64,000 bases of DNA. Source: Streptomyces humicola (lineage in GTDB: Bacteria; Actinomycetota; Actinomycetes; Streptomycetales; Streptomycetaceae). The notes under the pieces are model-generated. The model worked only from the letters and a program-made list of their open reading frames with translations, was not told the origin of the DNA and searched no databases. A program made the position numbers and the translations under genes. The stretch's first letter is position 1, and each line of letters begins with the position of its first letter. Where the stretch lies: positions 62,001 through 126,000 of the forward strand of contig NZ_JANFNG010000015.1 in the NCBI RefSeq assembly GCF_024436035.1, read 5' to 3'. This document shows, piece by piece, positions 21,263-29,628 of this stretch.

Positions 21263-21341
21263 GGCAGGCTGCGCGCCCGTAGGGTTGGGCACGGACCCGT
21301 CTCGTACTCATGTCACACATCGCACGAGGAGTCTCACCGTC

Positions 21342-22583
21342 ATGGACCGAACCGACACGCCCGCCTACCCGGTCGGACTGCGGCTGGCCGGACGGCGTGT
21401 CGTCGTCGTCGGGGGAGGCCAGGTGGCGCAGCGCAGGCTTCCCGCGCTGGTCGCGGCCGGAGCGGACGTCCTCGTCGTCTCGCCATCCGCCACCGCCTCC
21501 GTCGAGGCGATGGCCGACGCCGGCGAGGTGCGCTGGGAGCGGCGCGCCTACCGGCCCGGCGATCTCGAAGGCGCCTGGTACGCCGTGGTCGCCACCGACG
21601 ACCCGCGGGCCAACGCCGCCGCCTCCGCCGAGGCCGAGGAGCGCCGCGTGTGGTGTGTGCGCAGTGACGACGCCGAGGCCGCCACCGCCTGGACCCCGGC
21701 CACCGGACGAAGCGAGGGAGTCACCGTCGCCGTGCTCACCGGTCGCGACCCGCGCCGCTCCGCGGCCGTGCGCGACGCGGTCGTCGAGGGGCTGCGGGAC
21801 GGCACTCTCGCCGCCCCGCACCACCGCGCCCGCACCGCCGGTGTGGCGCTGGTCGGCGGCGGCCCCGGCGACCCGGACCTGATCACCGTGCGTGGACGCC
21901 GGCTGCTCGCCGAGGCCGACGTGGTCATCGCCGACCGGCTCGGCCCGCGTGATCTGCTCGACGAACTGCCGCCGCACGTCGAGGTGATCGACGCCGCCAA
22001 GATCCCTTACGGGCGGGCGATGGCCCAGGAGGCGATCAACAACGCGCTGATCGAGCACGCCAAGGCGGGCAAGGCCGTGGTGCGGCTCAAGGGCGGCGAC
22101 CCGTTCGTCTTCGGCCGCGGCATGGAGGAGGCCGAGGCGCTCGCGGAGGCCGGCATCCCCTGCACCGTCGTGCCCGGGATCTCCAGCTCCATCAGTGTGC
22201 CGGGCGCCGCCGGGATCCCGGTCACGCACCGCGGCGTGGCACATGAGTTCACCGTCGTCAGCGGGCATGTCGCGCCCGACGACCCGCGTTCGCTCGTCGA
22301 CTGGGCGGCGCTCGCCCGCCTGCGCGGCACGCTCGTGCTGATGATGGCCGTCGAGCGGATCGGCGCGATCGCGGCCACGCTCATCGCGCACGGCAGGGCG
22401 CCCGACACGCCCGTCGCGATAGTCCAGGAGGGCACGACGGCGGCGCAGCGGCGCGTGGACGCGACGCTGGCCACGGTCGCCGAGACCGCGGCCGCCGAGG
22501 GGGTCCGTCCGCCCGCGGTGATCGTGGTCGGCGAGGTCGTGGCCGTAGGACGGCGCGTGCGCGGCGAAGGTAACCACGGGTAA
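21342..22583 (+). CDS. cysG: Siroheme synthase-type fusion: precorrin-2 dehydrogenase and uroporphyrinogen-III C-methyltransferase
   Basis: A 413-residue protein joining two tetrapyrrole activities. Residues about 8-160 hold the NAD-dependent precorrin-2 dehydrogenase domain (RRVVVVGGGQVAQRRLPALV). From about residue 165 comes the SUMT methyltransferase that makes precorrin-2 (VALVGGGPGDPDLITVRGRR, VRLKGGDPFVFGRGMEEAE, VPGISSSISVPGAAGIPVTH). Precorrin-2 feeds both siroheme, used by sulfite and nitrite reductases, and cobalamin, fitting the neighbouring cobT and cobL. I did not test for ferrochelatase residues. ATG 21342 follows CGAGGAG; the frame opens further upstream in sequence overlapping the cobT terminator. 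Confidence 0.93.
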   Translation: MDRTDTPAYPVGLRLAGRRVVVVGGGQVAQRRLPALVAAGADVLVVSPSATASVEAMADAGEVRWERRAYRPGDLEGAWYAVVATDDPRANAAASAEAEERRVWCVRSDDAEAATAWTPATGRSEGVTVAVLTGRDPRRSAAVRDAVVEGLRDGTLAAPHHRARTAGVALVGGGPGDPDLITVRGRRLLAEADVVIADRLGPRDLLDELPPHVEVIDAAKIPYGRAMAQEAINNALIEHAKAGKAVVRLKGGDPFVFGRGMEEAEALAEAGIPCTVVPGISSSISVPGAAGIPVTHRGVAHEFTVVSGHVAPDDPRSLVDWAALARLRGTLVLMMAVERIGAIAATLIAHGRAPDTPVAIVQEGTTAAQRRVDATLATVAETAAAEGVRPPAVIVVGEVVAVGRRVRGEGNHG

Positions 22584-22636
22584 CCCATTGCGTCACCGCC
22601 GTTGGCACCACGGTCCGAAGAAGGCAGTATCACCCT

Positions 22637-23443
22637 GTGGCTGAGCTCATCACGATCGATGACCCCGATGACGCACGTCTGCACGACTACACCTCGCTGA
22701 CCGACGTCGAGCTTCGGCGCCGCCGCGAGCCCGCCGAGGGCCTGTTCATCGCCGAGGGCGAGAAGGTGATCCGGCGTGCCCGGCACGCCGGTTACCGGAT
22801 GCGGTCGATGCTGCTGTCGGCGAAGTGGGTCGACACCATGCGTGACGTCATCGATGAGGTGCCCGCACCGGTCTACGCGGTCAGCCCCGACCTCGCCGAG
22901 CAGGTGACGGGCTACCACGTCCACCGCGGGGCGCTCGCCTCGATGCAGCGCAAGCCGCTGCCGGACGCGCGGGAACTGGTGCGCACCGCGCGACGCATCG
23001 TGGTGATGGAAGCAGTCAACGACCACACCAACATCGGAGCGATCTTCCGCAGCGCCGCGGCCCTGGGCATGGACGCCGTACTGCTCTCGCCGGACTGCGC
23101 CGACCCTCTCTACCGGCGCTCGGTGAAGGTGTCGATGGGCGCGGTCTTCGCCGTCCCGTACGCCCGGCTGGAACGCTGGCCCCGCGACCTGGAGACCGTG
23201 CGGGAAGGCGGATTCCGCCTGCTTGCGCTGACGCCGGACGAGAAGGCCGCCGTGATCGACGAGGTCGCCGCCCGCGGTCTCGAACGGGTCGCGCTGATGG
23301 TCGGCGCGGAGGGCGACGGCCTGTCCACGAGAGCGCTGGTCGCCGCGGACGAGTGGGTGCGCATCCCCATGGCGCACGGGGTCGACTCGCTCAACGTCGG
23401 CGCCGCGGCCGCAGTGGCCTTCTACGCGGTCGCCACCGGCTGA
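22637..23443 (+). CDS. TrmH/SpoU-family RNA 2'-O-methyltransferase
   Basis: A 268-residue SPOUT enzyme. The three motifs of the knotted domain are clear: NHTNIGAIFRSAAALGM-like NIGAIFRSAAALGM, LMVGAEGDGLS, and IPMAHGVDSLNVGAAAAVAF. An N-terminal substrate-binding domain (about residues 20-110, YTSLTDVELRRRREPAEGLF) is present, as in rRNA 2'-O-methyltransferases. It uses SAM to methylate a ribose in rRNA or tRNA; the exact nucleotide is unknown. GTG start. Followed by a strong hairpin that separates it from the convergent acyl-CoA dehydrogenase genes. Confidence 0.9.
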   Translation: MAELITIDDPDDARLHDYTSLTDVELRRRREPAEGLFIAEGEKVIRRARHAGYRMRSMLLSAKWVDTMRDVIDEVPAPVYAVSPDLAEQVTGYHVHRGALASMQRKPLPDARELVRTARRIVVMEAVNDHTNIGAIFRSAAALGMDAVLLSPDCADPLYRRSVKVSMGAVFAVPYARLERWPRDLETVREGGFRLLALTPDEKAAVIDEVAARGLERVALMVGAEGDGLSTRALVAADEWVRIPMAHGVDSLNVGAAAAVAFYAVATG

Positions 23444-23468
23444 TCCCGGGCGCGTCGCGCGCCCGGGA
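23444..23468 (+). terminator. Bidirectional-type terminator
   Basis: A perfect 11-bp stem TCCCGGGCGCG / CGCGCCCGGGA with a TCG loop, starting right after the stop of the RNA methyltransferase and 38 bp beyond the stop of the convergent dehydrogenase. It may serve both genes. Confidence 0.75.
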
Positions 23469-23506
23469 CGCCACGCCGAGAAGCCACGCCGGGCCCGCGC
23501 CGCCGC

Positions 23507-24673
23507 TCAGCCCGCCGCGGGCAGGTCCACCGCAGCGGCGAGCGCCGTGCGGTGGTGGCCCGGCGTGCCGAGTGCCGCCTCGTCCGCCTTGGCCCGCTTC
23601 AGGAACAGATGCGCCGGGTGCTCCCAGGTCATGCCGATGCCGCCGTGCAACTGCACGCACTCCTCCGCAGCGTGCACCGCCACGCCCGCGCAGTACGCCT
23701 GAGCCACGGCCACCGCAACCCGCGTGTCGTCGCTCCCGGAAGCCAGCGCATCGGCCGCCGCGCGCGCCGCCGCCCGTGCCGAGACCACTTCGAGCCACAG
23801 GTCCGCCAAGCGGTGCTTGACTGCCTGGAAGGACCCCACCGGACGGCCGAACTGGTGCCGTTCGGCCAGGTGTTGGACGGTGGTCTCCAGGCACCACTGG
23901 GCGATGCCGAGTTGCTCGGAGGCGAGCAGCCCCGCCCCGGCCCGCAGCGCCCCGTCGAGCGCGGCCGCGGCATCCGGCGCCTCCAACCGCCGCGCGGGGG
24001 CGCCCGCGAGGCCGACGTCGGCGATCGGGCGTGTCAGGTCCAGCGGCACGGGTGCGGTGATGCGCGCCGCCGCGGCTTCGACGGCATACAGCCCCGGCCC
24101 CTCGGGGCCGACGGCCGGAACGACGAGCACACCCGCGGCGGTCGCATCGGCGACACTGGTCAGCGTGCCGGTCAACTCGCCGTCGGACGAGGCCCGTACG
24201 GCCCGGGGGAACGGCACGCCGGGCGCCGCGGTGAACGGGACGGCGAGCGCCGCCACTGTCTCACCGGACGCGAGCTGCTGGAGCAGCGCCGCGACCGCCT
24301 CGTCCTTGGTGTCGCACCCGAGCAAGGCGCAGGTGGCGAGCACCGCGCTGGTCAGGAACGGTACGGGCGTCACGGCGGCGCCCAGCTCCTCCAGGACGAC
24401 GGCCGCCTCGCGCGCCGACGCCCCCTGGCCACCGAGCCGTTCGGGCACCAGCAGCCCCGCAGTGCCGAGCGCGCCTGCGAGGGTGCGCCAGAGCTCCGGG
24501 TCGTACGGCGTGTCGCTCTCGCAGCGGGCCAGCACCGCCGAGGGCGGGCAGCGGTCGGAGAGCAGTGCGCGCACCGAGGCCCGCAGCTCGTCCTCCACGT
24601 CCGAGTAGAGCAGATCGGGGGATGCGGGCGTCGTCTGCGAAGTCGACAAAGTCTGCGGAGTCGGCGTGGTCAT
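23507..24673 (-). CDS. Acyl-CoA dehydrogenase (second gene of a pair)
   Basis: A 388-residue FAD flavoenzyme that introduces the alpha-beta double bond into an acyl-CoA. The C-terminal helical domain carries HLAERHQFGRPVGSFQAVKH and VQLHGGIGMTWEHPAHLFLK, where the Glu after Trp lies at the usual catalytic-base position. The central domain is diverged and Ala-rich. The start overlaps the upstream dehydrogenase stop by 4 bp (ATGA). Adjacent, coupled, unequal acyl-CoA dehydrogenases often form alpha2-beta2 heterotetramers in actinobacteria, for steroid or branched-acyl degradation. That arrangement is inferred here; the substrate is unknown. Confidence 0.88.
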   Translation of the reverse strand: MTTPTPQTLSTSQTTPASPDLLYSDVEDELRASVRALLSDRCPPSAVLARCESDTPYDPELWRTLAGALGTAGLLVPERLGGQGASAREAAVVLEELGAAVTPVPFLTSAVLATCALLGCDTKDEAVAALLQQLASGETVAALAVPFTAAPGVPFPRAVRASSDGELTGTLTSVADATAAGVLVVPAVGPEGPGLYAVEAAAARITAPVPLDLTRPIADVGLAGAPARRLEAPDAAAALDGALRAGAGLLASEQLGIAQWCLETTVQHLAERHQFGRPVGSFQAVKHRLADLWLEVVSARAAARAAADALASGSDDTRVAVAVAQAYCAGVAVHAAEECVQLHGGIGMTWEHPAHLFLKRAKADEAALGTPGHHRTALAAAVDLPAAG

Positions 24674-25878
24674 CGGGGCAGGTCCTTCCAGGCGACGTCC
24701 TTGTCGGTGCGCGGCTCGGCGGGCAGGCCGAGCACCCGCTCGGCGATGATGGTGCGCAGGATCTCCGAGGTGCCGCCCTCGATGGAGTTGCCCTTGGCCC
24801 GCAGATAGCGGTAACCGGCGTCGCGGCCGTAGAAGTCCACAATCTGCGGGCGGGTCATCGACCAGTCGCTGTACCGCAGCCCTTCCTCGCCGAGCAGTTC
24901 GAGTTCGAGTCCGCTGATCTGCTGGTTGAGACGGGCGAAGGCCAGCTTCACGCCCGAGCCCTCGGGGCCGGGTGCGCCGGCAGCCAGCTGCTGGCGCACC
25001 CGCTCGGCGGTGAGGCGTGCCACCTCGGAGTCCACCCACAGCCGCAGCAGGCGGTCGTGGAGCGCGGGGGTGCGCAGCTCCGGCCGCGCGCGCCAGGTCG
25101 CCGCTGCTGCGCCGATCATCCCGCCCTCGCGTGGCACACGCGTGCCGCCGATGGCGACCCGCTCGTTCATGAGCGTGGTCTGTGCGACACGCCAGCCCTC
25201 GCCGATGTCACCGAGCCGGTACGCGTCGGGGATGCGCACGCCGGTGAGGAAGACCTCGTTGAACTCGGCCTCGCCGGTGATCTGCCGCAGCGGGCGGACT
25301 TCGACGCCCGGATCGGTCATGTCGCAGACGAAGTAGGTGATTCCGCGGTGCTTGGGCATCTCCGGGTCGGTCCGGGCGATGAGGATTGCCCAGCGGGCGT
25401 TGTGGGCGTTGGACGTCCACACCTTCTGGCCGGTGACCACCCAGTCGTCGCCGTCGCGCACCGCCCGGGTGCGCAGCGACGCCAGGTCCGAGCCGGCGTC
25501 CGGCTCGCTGAACAGCTGGCACCAGACCTCTTCGCCGGTCCACAGCGGGCGCAGGAAGCGGCCCCGCTGCTCCTCGGTCCCGTACCGCAGGATGGTCGGA
25601 GCCGCCATGCCGAGGCCGATGCCGATCCGGCGCGGGTCGTTGTCCGGCGCCCCCGCCGCCGCCAACTCCGCCTCCGCGACGGCCTGCAGGGCGCGCGGTG
25701 CGCCGAGACCGCCCAGGCCCTCGGGGAAGTGCACCCAGGCAAGGCCCGCGTCGAATCTGGCGCGCAGGAAACCGAGCCGGTCGGTCGTTGCCGGGTCGTG
25801 GGCCGCGAGCAGCTCACGGACGCGGCGTCGCACCTCCTCGGCGTCCAGGCCAGGCTCGTCCGTGCCGGTGGTCGTCAT
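24670..25878 (-). CDS. Acyl-CoA dehydrogenase (first gene of a pair)
   Basis: A 402-residue acyl-CoA dehydrogenase. The FAD/substrate-binding middle domain is well conserved (QLFSEPDAGSDLASLRTRAV, VVTGQKVWTSNAHNARWAIL), and the C-terminal helix bundle ends with NSIEGGTSEILRTIIAERVL, typical of the FadE group. It is more conserved than its downstream partner, with which it overlaps by 4 bp. A palindrome resembling TetR-family fatty-acid regulator sites stands 32 bp upstream of the start, so induction by an acyl-CoA or related ligand is plausible. Confidence 0.9.
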   Translation of the reverse strand: MTTTGTDEPGLDAEEVRRRVRELLAAHDPATTDRLGFLRARFDAGLAWVHFPEGLGGLGAPRALQAVAEAELAAAGAPDNDPRRIGIGLGMAAPTILRYGTEEQRGRFLRPLWTGEEVWCQLFSEPDAGSDLASLRTRAVRDGDDWVVTGQKVWTSNAHNARWAILIARTDPEMPKHRGITYFVCDMTDPGVEVRPLRQITGEAEFNEVFLTGVRIPDAYRLGDIGEGWRVAQTTLMNERVAIGGTRVPREGGMIGAAAATWRARPELRTPALHDRLLRLWVDSEVARLTAERVRQQLAAGAPGPEGSGVKLAFARLNQQISGLELELLGEEGLRYSDWSMTRPQIVDFYGRDAGYRYLRAKGNSIEGGTSEILRTIIAERVLGLPAEPRTDKDVAWKDLPR

Positions 25879-25909
25879 GCGTCACGTCCTCTCCGGTGCG
25901 CTCATGCGC

Positions 25910-25925
25910 TAAGCAAGCGCTTAGA
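25910..25925 (-). promoter_or_regulatory. CTAAGC-N4-GCTTAG palindrome, probable operator of the dehydrogenase operon
   Basis: Two 6-bp arms around AAGC, giving CTAAGCAAGCGCTTAG, lying 32-47 bp upstream of the first dehydrogenase start. Sites of this shape are bound by TetR-family regulators of acyl-CoA and lipid catabolism genes in actinobacteria. No candidate regulator is adjacent, so it must be encoded elsewhere. Confidence 0.6.
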
Positions 25926-26003
25926 AACGTAACCGACCCAACGACCGGTACGCCACCCCCTTGCGACGTTCGCCTCGCGGAGACATCAGGGCGAGCGGGG
26001 ACA

Positions 26004-27308
26004 TCAGGGAGCGGGTGAGGCCGGCGCGGTCACCGTGGAACCGGTCGGGCCCAGGCCGCGGGCCGGGCCCTGGCACCCCTGCGCCGTCGCGATGCCCAGC
26101 GCGACCAGCAAGGTGACCGTGAAGAAGACGATCAGCCGCTGGCGCAGAAGCCCGCGGTCGGGGCCGCCCGCACCGCCGGGACGGCGCGCGGGCGCCGAGC
26201 GTGCCGGTGCCGTGCGCGAGCCCGGCGGGCCGTGCCGCGCCGACGTGCGCGGGCTGCTCTGCCGGGCGCCGCCCTGACGCGCCGATGCGGCGCGTGCCGC
26301 GTTGCCGTGCGGCGGTGTGCGCACGGGGCCACCGCTCGCGGCGCGGGAGGACTGATCGGCGCCCGGGGCCCTGCGATGGGTCTGCTGCTGCGTGTACTCC
26401 TCGGCGCGCCGCCCCGTCGGACGCTCCACGCGAGGTGCCGTCGGTTTCGCGGCCGGGAGCGTCTCACGGCGCACCACGTCGAGGCCGCGGGCCTCACGCG
26501 CTGCGATCTCCGCCAGGCGCTCGGCCAGGCGCGATGTGCTCGGCCGGTCCTCCGGCTCCTTGGCGAGACAGGCATGGATCAGCGGTGCGAGCGAGTCCGG
26601 CACGCCGCTCAGATCCGGTTCCTCGTGCACCACCCGGTACAGCATCACCTCGGAACTGCCCTGTCCGAAGGGCGAGTCGCCGGCCGCCGCGTACGACAGC
26701 GTCGCGCCGAAGGCGAAGACGTCGGTGGCGGGTGTGACGGCGGCGCCCCGCACCTGCTCGGGCGCGAGGAAGCCCGGGGAGCCGACGGCCGTGCCGACGT
26801 GGGTGAGGGTGGAGGCGCCCGTCGCCCAGGCGATGCCGAAGTCGATGATGCGCGGGCCCTTGGGGGAGAGCAGGATGTTCGACGGTTTCAGGTCCCGGTG
26901 CACCACGCCCGCGTCGTGCACCGCCACCAGGCCCTCGGCGAGCGCCGCGCCGATCGCCGCGACCTCCGCCGGGGGCAGCGGGCCGCCCGCGCCCACCTTG
27001 TCGTAGAGGGAGGGACCGGGTACGTACTGCGTCGCGAACCACGGCCGTTCCGCTTCGAGATCGGCCGCGACCAGACGCGCGGTGCAGCCGCCGCGGATGC
27101 GCCGGGCCGCGGAGACCTCGCGTGCGAACCGGTGACGGAACTCCTGATCCTCCGCCAGCTCGGGCCGGATCACCTTCAACGCCACCCGCTGACCGCGCTT
27201 GTCCGAGCCCAGGTAGACCACGCCCATGCCGCCGGCGCCCAGCCGCCTGTGCAGCTTGAACGTGCCGACGACACGCGGATCCTCGCGCCGGAGCCGCATC
27301 ATCGCCAT
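26004..27308 (-). CDS. Membrane-anchored serine/threonine protein kinase
   Basis: A 434-residue Hanks-type kinase. The cytoplasmic kinase domain spans about residues 15-270: glycine loop LGAGGMGVVY, catalytic Lys in VALKVIRPEL, HRDLKPSNIL catalytic loop and IIDFGIAWA magnesium loop, followed by GTAVGSPGFLAPEQV. Next comes a Pro/Arg/Ser-rich basic linker of about 110 residues, one transmembrane helix (LIVFFTVTLLVALGIAT) and only about 20 external residues. It therefore lacks a PASTA or other sensor domain. Start at ATG 27308, preceded by AGGGG; the frame runs 29 codons further upstream. Substrates are unknown. No phosphatase gene is adjacent. Confidence 0.92.
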   Translation of the reverse strand: MAMMRLRREDPRVVGTFKLHRRLGAGGMGVVYLGSDKRGQRVALKVIRPELAEDQEFRHRFAREVSAARRIRGGCTARLVAADLEAERPWFATQYVPGPSLYDKVGAGGPLPPAEVAAIGAALAEGLVAVHDAGVVHRDLKPSNILLSPKGPRIIDFGIAWATGASTLTHVGTAVGSPGFLAPEQVRGAAVTPATDVFAFGATLSYAAAGDSPFGQGSSEVMLYRVVHEEPDLSGVPDSLAPLIHACLAKEPEDRPSTSRLAERLAEIAAREARGLDVVRRETLPAAKPTAPRVERPTGRRAEEYTQQQTHRRAPGADQSSRAASGGPVRTPPHGNAARAASARQGGARQSSPRTSARHGPPGSRTAPARSAPARRPGGAGGPDRGLLRQRLIVFFTVTLLVALGIATAQGCQGPARGLGPTGSTVTAPASPAP

Positions 27309-27562
27309 GTAGTCCCCTGCCTCCGGTGGGGAGGCCCCACTCCGCTGCCCGTCTGTCGGTCTGTCGGTTGCCAGTCTGCCGTTCTGACGTGGCACAGCTT
27401 ACGGACTGACCGGCCGGTGCGCGTGTAAGGCGCCGCCAGCGCCAACGGTGGGAATGTCAGTGGGCGGTGGGATCCTGGGGTCATGGGGAACGGTCCGCCG
27501 AGGCGCCGGGGCGGAGCTTGCCCCCGCCATCAACAGTCCGCCCATGAAGGGGGATTGACGGC

Positions 27563-27859
27563 ATGAAAGGTGACCGCGTGGAGATAGTCGTCGATGCCGG
27601 TGACACGATACGTACATATGACGTAGTGGCCACTCGTGCGGGACGGCGGGTGGAGACGGCGGTATGGCGTGGTGTGGTCGAGGTGAGCGAAGTCACCAGG
27701 AGCGGTTCCGTGGTACGCACGGCACGGTTCATGTCCAGCCGTGTCCTCGCCCTGGTCGAGCAACCGGTGGAGCGCGACGACGAGCAGGCGGACGCGGAGT
27801 CGGCGCGCCCGCGGCGCCGTGCGGCGGCCCTCCCCTCCGGGATCACCCCGGAACCCTGA
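27563..27859 (+). CDS. Conserved small protein of unknown function
   Basis: A 98-residue soluble protein. The first 70 residues look like a compact all-beta domain (EIVVDAGDTIRTYDVVATRA, ETAVWRGVVEVSEVTRSGSV), and the tail is charged and disordered. AGGGGG precedes the ATG. I do not recognise a family; related proteins seem restricted to streptomycetes. It stands alone between the kinase gene (divergent) and the next small gene. Confidence 0.7.
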   Translation: MKGDRVEIVVDAGDTIRTYDVVATRAGRRVETAVWRGVVEVSEVTRSGSVVRTARFMSSRVLALVEQPVERDDEQADAESARPRRRAAALPSGITPEP

Positions 27860-28047
27860 GAGGCGCCTCCACCCAGCGGAGTATGCCGCCGCCTACGGAG
27901 TCATCCTCCGGGAGGCCAGGCAAGCGGTACGACGGCATGACGACCCTGGCTTGGCGCGCGCCTACTGTTGAGGCCAAGCGGCGGGCGCAGCACTCGTCCC
28001 CCGAGGCCAGACGCCCGTCGCTCCACGTTGAGGACCACGGGGAGAGC

Positions 28048-28260
28048 ATGATGACGGACACGGCGATACGTGCGGTCAGGCGCGCCCGCGACCTGACCTC
28101 TGCGGCCCTGTCCGGGGAGCGCCGCGCCTCGGGGACCCGCCACCCGCTGGCGGCCGCCGCGATGGCGGTGCCGCCGGCCGTGCTGCTCGTCGTCGCGTTC
28201 GGCGGCTGGCACGCCGTGGTCATACAGGCGTCGTCCGTAGCCGGGTTGATGGGGCGCTGA
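28048..28260 (+). CDS. Small single-pass membrane protein, unknown function
   Basis: A 70-residue protein starting MMTDTAIRAVRRARDL, with a basic Arg-rich N-terminus and one strong hydrophobic helix (PLAAAAMAVPPAVLLVVAFGG). It probably inserts in the cytoplasmic membrane with the basic end inside. GGGGAGAGC precedes the ATG. The frame is open much further upstream, but that part overlaps another gene and has no coding quality. No known family. Confidence 0.6.
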   Translation: MMTDTAIRAVRRARDLTSAALSGERRASGTRHPLAAAAMAVPPAVLLVVAFGGWHAVVIQASSVAGLMGR

Positions 28261-28346
28261 GCGGCGCCCCGGGGTCCGGGAGAGCGGCCCGGACGGGGAC
28301 ACCGGCGAAAACCCCGTGGGGACGGGGGCGAGCGGACGGCAGGAGA

Positions 28347-28375
28347 GCCCGGACACCTGGGGGAGGTGTCCGGGC
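28347..28375 (+). terminator. Terminator of the small membrane-protein gene
   Basis: A perfect 12-bp stem GCCCGGACACCT / AGGTGTCCGGGC with a GGGGG loop, 86 bp after the stop codon. Confidence 0.75.
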
Positions 28376-28449
28376 CTCACATTCTGCAGAGCAGAGGTGC
28401 TTCCGGCGTGTCCGGCGCAGGGATGCAGAACCGGAAGAGGGACGCAAAA

Positions 28450-28483
28450 GGCGGAGGCCGGGGCTGTGGCCCCGGCCTCCGCC
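28450..28483 (-). terminator. Terminator beyond left tRNA-Val
   Basis: A perfect 14-bp stem GGCGGAGGCCGGGG / CCCCGGCCTCCGCC with a 6-nt loop, 8 bp past the 3' end of the left tRNA-Val copy (minus strand). Confidence 0.8.
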
Positions 28484-28489
28484 GTGCGG

Positions 28490-28563
28490 TGTGGACGATA
28501 CTGGGATTGAACCAGTGACCTCTTCCGTGTCAGGGAAGCGCTCTCCCGCTGAGCTAATCGTCC
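28490..28563. repeat. Left 74-bp direct repeat (attachment site candidate)
   Basis: Identical base for base to 31781-31854. It contains the complete 72-nt tRNA-Val plus two bases beyond its 3' end, and similarity stops abruptly at both edges. Read as one att site of the element at 28.5-31.9 kb. Confidence 0.8.
28492..28563 (-). tRNA. tRNA-Val (anticodon GAC), left copy
   Basis: A 72-nt cloverleaf on the minus strand: acceptor GGACGAT/ATCGTCC, D-arm GCTCAGCGGGAGAGC, anticodon arm CTTCC-CTGACAC-GGAAG giving anticodon GAC, and T-arm with GGTTCAATCC. CCA is not encoded. It is sequence-identical to the copy at 31783. A TTGGCG-N19-TACTGT promoter-like pair (28587-28617, minus) lies upstream, so it may be expressed separately. 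Confidence 0.95.
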
Positions 28564-28670
28564 TCGTCGCCCTGGCGACGTGGAAGACAGTAGCGCATCC
28601 GCCGCCACCTGCGCCAATTCGGCTCCGGGGTCCGGGTCCGTCCGTCGTCGTCCGTGAGCGTCTGCCTCGG

Positions 28671-28703
28671 GTGGCTCCCTGAGTGGCTCCCCCGGTGGCT
28701 CCC
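28671..28703. repeat. Three GTGGCTCCC direct repeats, candidate integrase arm sites
   Basis: GTGGCTCCC begins at 28671, 28683 and 28695, exactly 12 bp apart, about 110 bp inside the left att copy. The same word recurs inside the right end at 31711. Confidence 0.6.
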
Positions 28704-28719
28704 TGGCCTACGCGAGGAA

Positions 28720-28750
28720 GGCTCCTCCGCTCGATCGAGACGGAGGAGCC
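28720..28750 (-). terminator. Terminator of the STAS gene
   Basis: A 10-bp stem GGCTCCTCCG / CGGAGGAGCC with an 11-nt loop that contains TCGATCGA, 12 bp past the STAS stop. Confidence 0.65.
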
Positions 28751-28762
28751 CGATCAAGGAAG

Positions 28763-29152
28763 CTACCCTCCTGGTGCGATTGCTTCAGCCAGCGTGTTGT
28801 GGACCGACGGAGTGAGGCCATGGGTACCGCCCATGATCCGGAAGAGCCGTTCCACGCGGCCCGGGGAGACCACGAAGCGAACCGTGTGCCCTTTCTGCTG
28901 TGCCTTGCGGTGGACCGCATTGAGCATGCCCAACCCGTAGGCGTCGCAAAAGCTGACATCGGTCAGGTCCACGATGACCTGGGTCGGCTTGCCGTGGTCG
29001 GCCAGGAGATCGTTGACGTATCCGCGGAGCTGTGAGGCTGTGGCCAGGTCGATTTGGCCTGCCACGATAGCGACCGTCCAGCCGTCGACGCGGCTCGACG
29101 ACAGGTCCAGGTGTGCCGCTACTCCCTTCCCATTCGTTGATTGGCCGGCCAT
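28763..29152 (-). CDS. STAS-domain protein, anti-sigma-factor antagonist type
   Basis: A 129-residue single STAS domain (about residues 12-125) of the SpoIIAA/BldG type: VDGWTVAIVAGQIDLATASQ, then VIVDLTDVSFCDAYGLGML, then the C-terminal helices. In classical antagonists the loop reads D-S-S/T-G-L-G, and the serine is phosphorylated by the anti-sigma kinase to switch the protein off. Here it reads D-A-Y-G-L-G, so the phosphosite is missing. The protein could be permanently active or work by binding alone. No kinase or sigma gene is adjacent. ATG 29152 has GGAG at 7-nt spacing. It lies inside the tRNA-bounded element. Confidence 0.88.
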   Translation of the reverse strand: MAGQSTNGKGVAAHLDLSSSRVDGWTVAIVAGQIDLATASQLRGYVNDLLADHGKPTQVIVDLTDVSFCDAYGLGMLNAVHRKAQQKGHTVRFVVSPGRVERLFRIMGGTHGLTPSVHNTLAEAIAPGG

Positions 29153-29345
29153 AGGTATCTCCGCTGGTGGTCATTGCCCCCCTCACTTTGATCATCATTC
29201 CGCCGGGAGGATGCAGATAGAGTCGTCCGGCCTCTGGCGAATGCACCATTCGTCACGTAGCCGGGGGTGGTTGAGGCCCGACGGGCCCATGCCATTGAGA
29301 CCATCCATCTGGCCAGACACGCGGGCGGGTTCGGCACGTGCCCGA

Positions 29346-29419
29346 GAGGTCGGCGTAGCGGCTTTGGGCTGCCATGGGGCTAGAGATCATGGGGCCTCAC
29401 GCTGGTTCGCGAATCGGGC
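29346..29419. repeat. Imperfect direct repeat, copy A
   Basis: Resembles 30199-30276: both contain GAGGTCGG, AGCGGCTTTGGGCT, GCCATGGGGC and AGAGATC in order. Copy A lacks a 6-bp GGAGCT present in copy B. It lies 194 bp upstream of the STAS start. Confidence 0.7.
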
Positions 29420-29600
29420 TGGTGGCGCCTTGCCCATCGGCAGTAGCCCGTCTACTGATCAGCCGCCCGGCTGACCAGCGAGACAGAACAAGCCCACGAC
29501 TCTGACCAGTTCAGATGCCCGTCGGCTTCTGTCAACGTTGGCCGACCTCACACGGCCCAGAGAAGCCCCGGACTTGGCGTCCCGGCCGTCGCTGTGGGAC

Positions 29601-29628
29601 GAGGCCCCATCCGCACGGATGGGGCCTC
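29601..29628 (-). terminator. Terminator of the secreted-protein gene
   Basis: A perfect 13-bp stem GAGGCCCCATCCG / CGGATGGGGCCTC with a 2-nt loop, about 70 bp past the stop of the His-rich gene. Confidence 0.75.

Noticed and set aside
16268-22583. Single cobalamin operon from cobL to cysG
   Set aside because: A 464-bp gap and a terminator-like hairpin after cobT make one transcript unlikely, though the functions are related.
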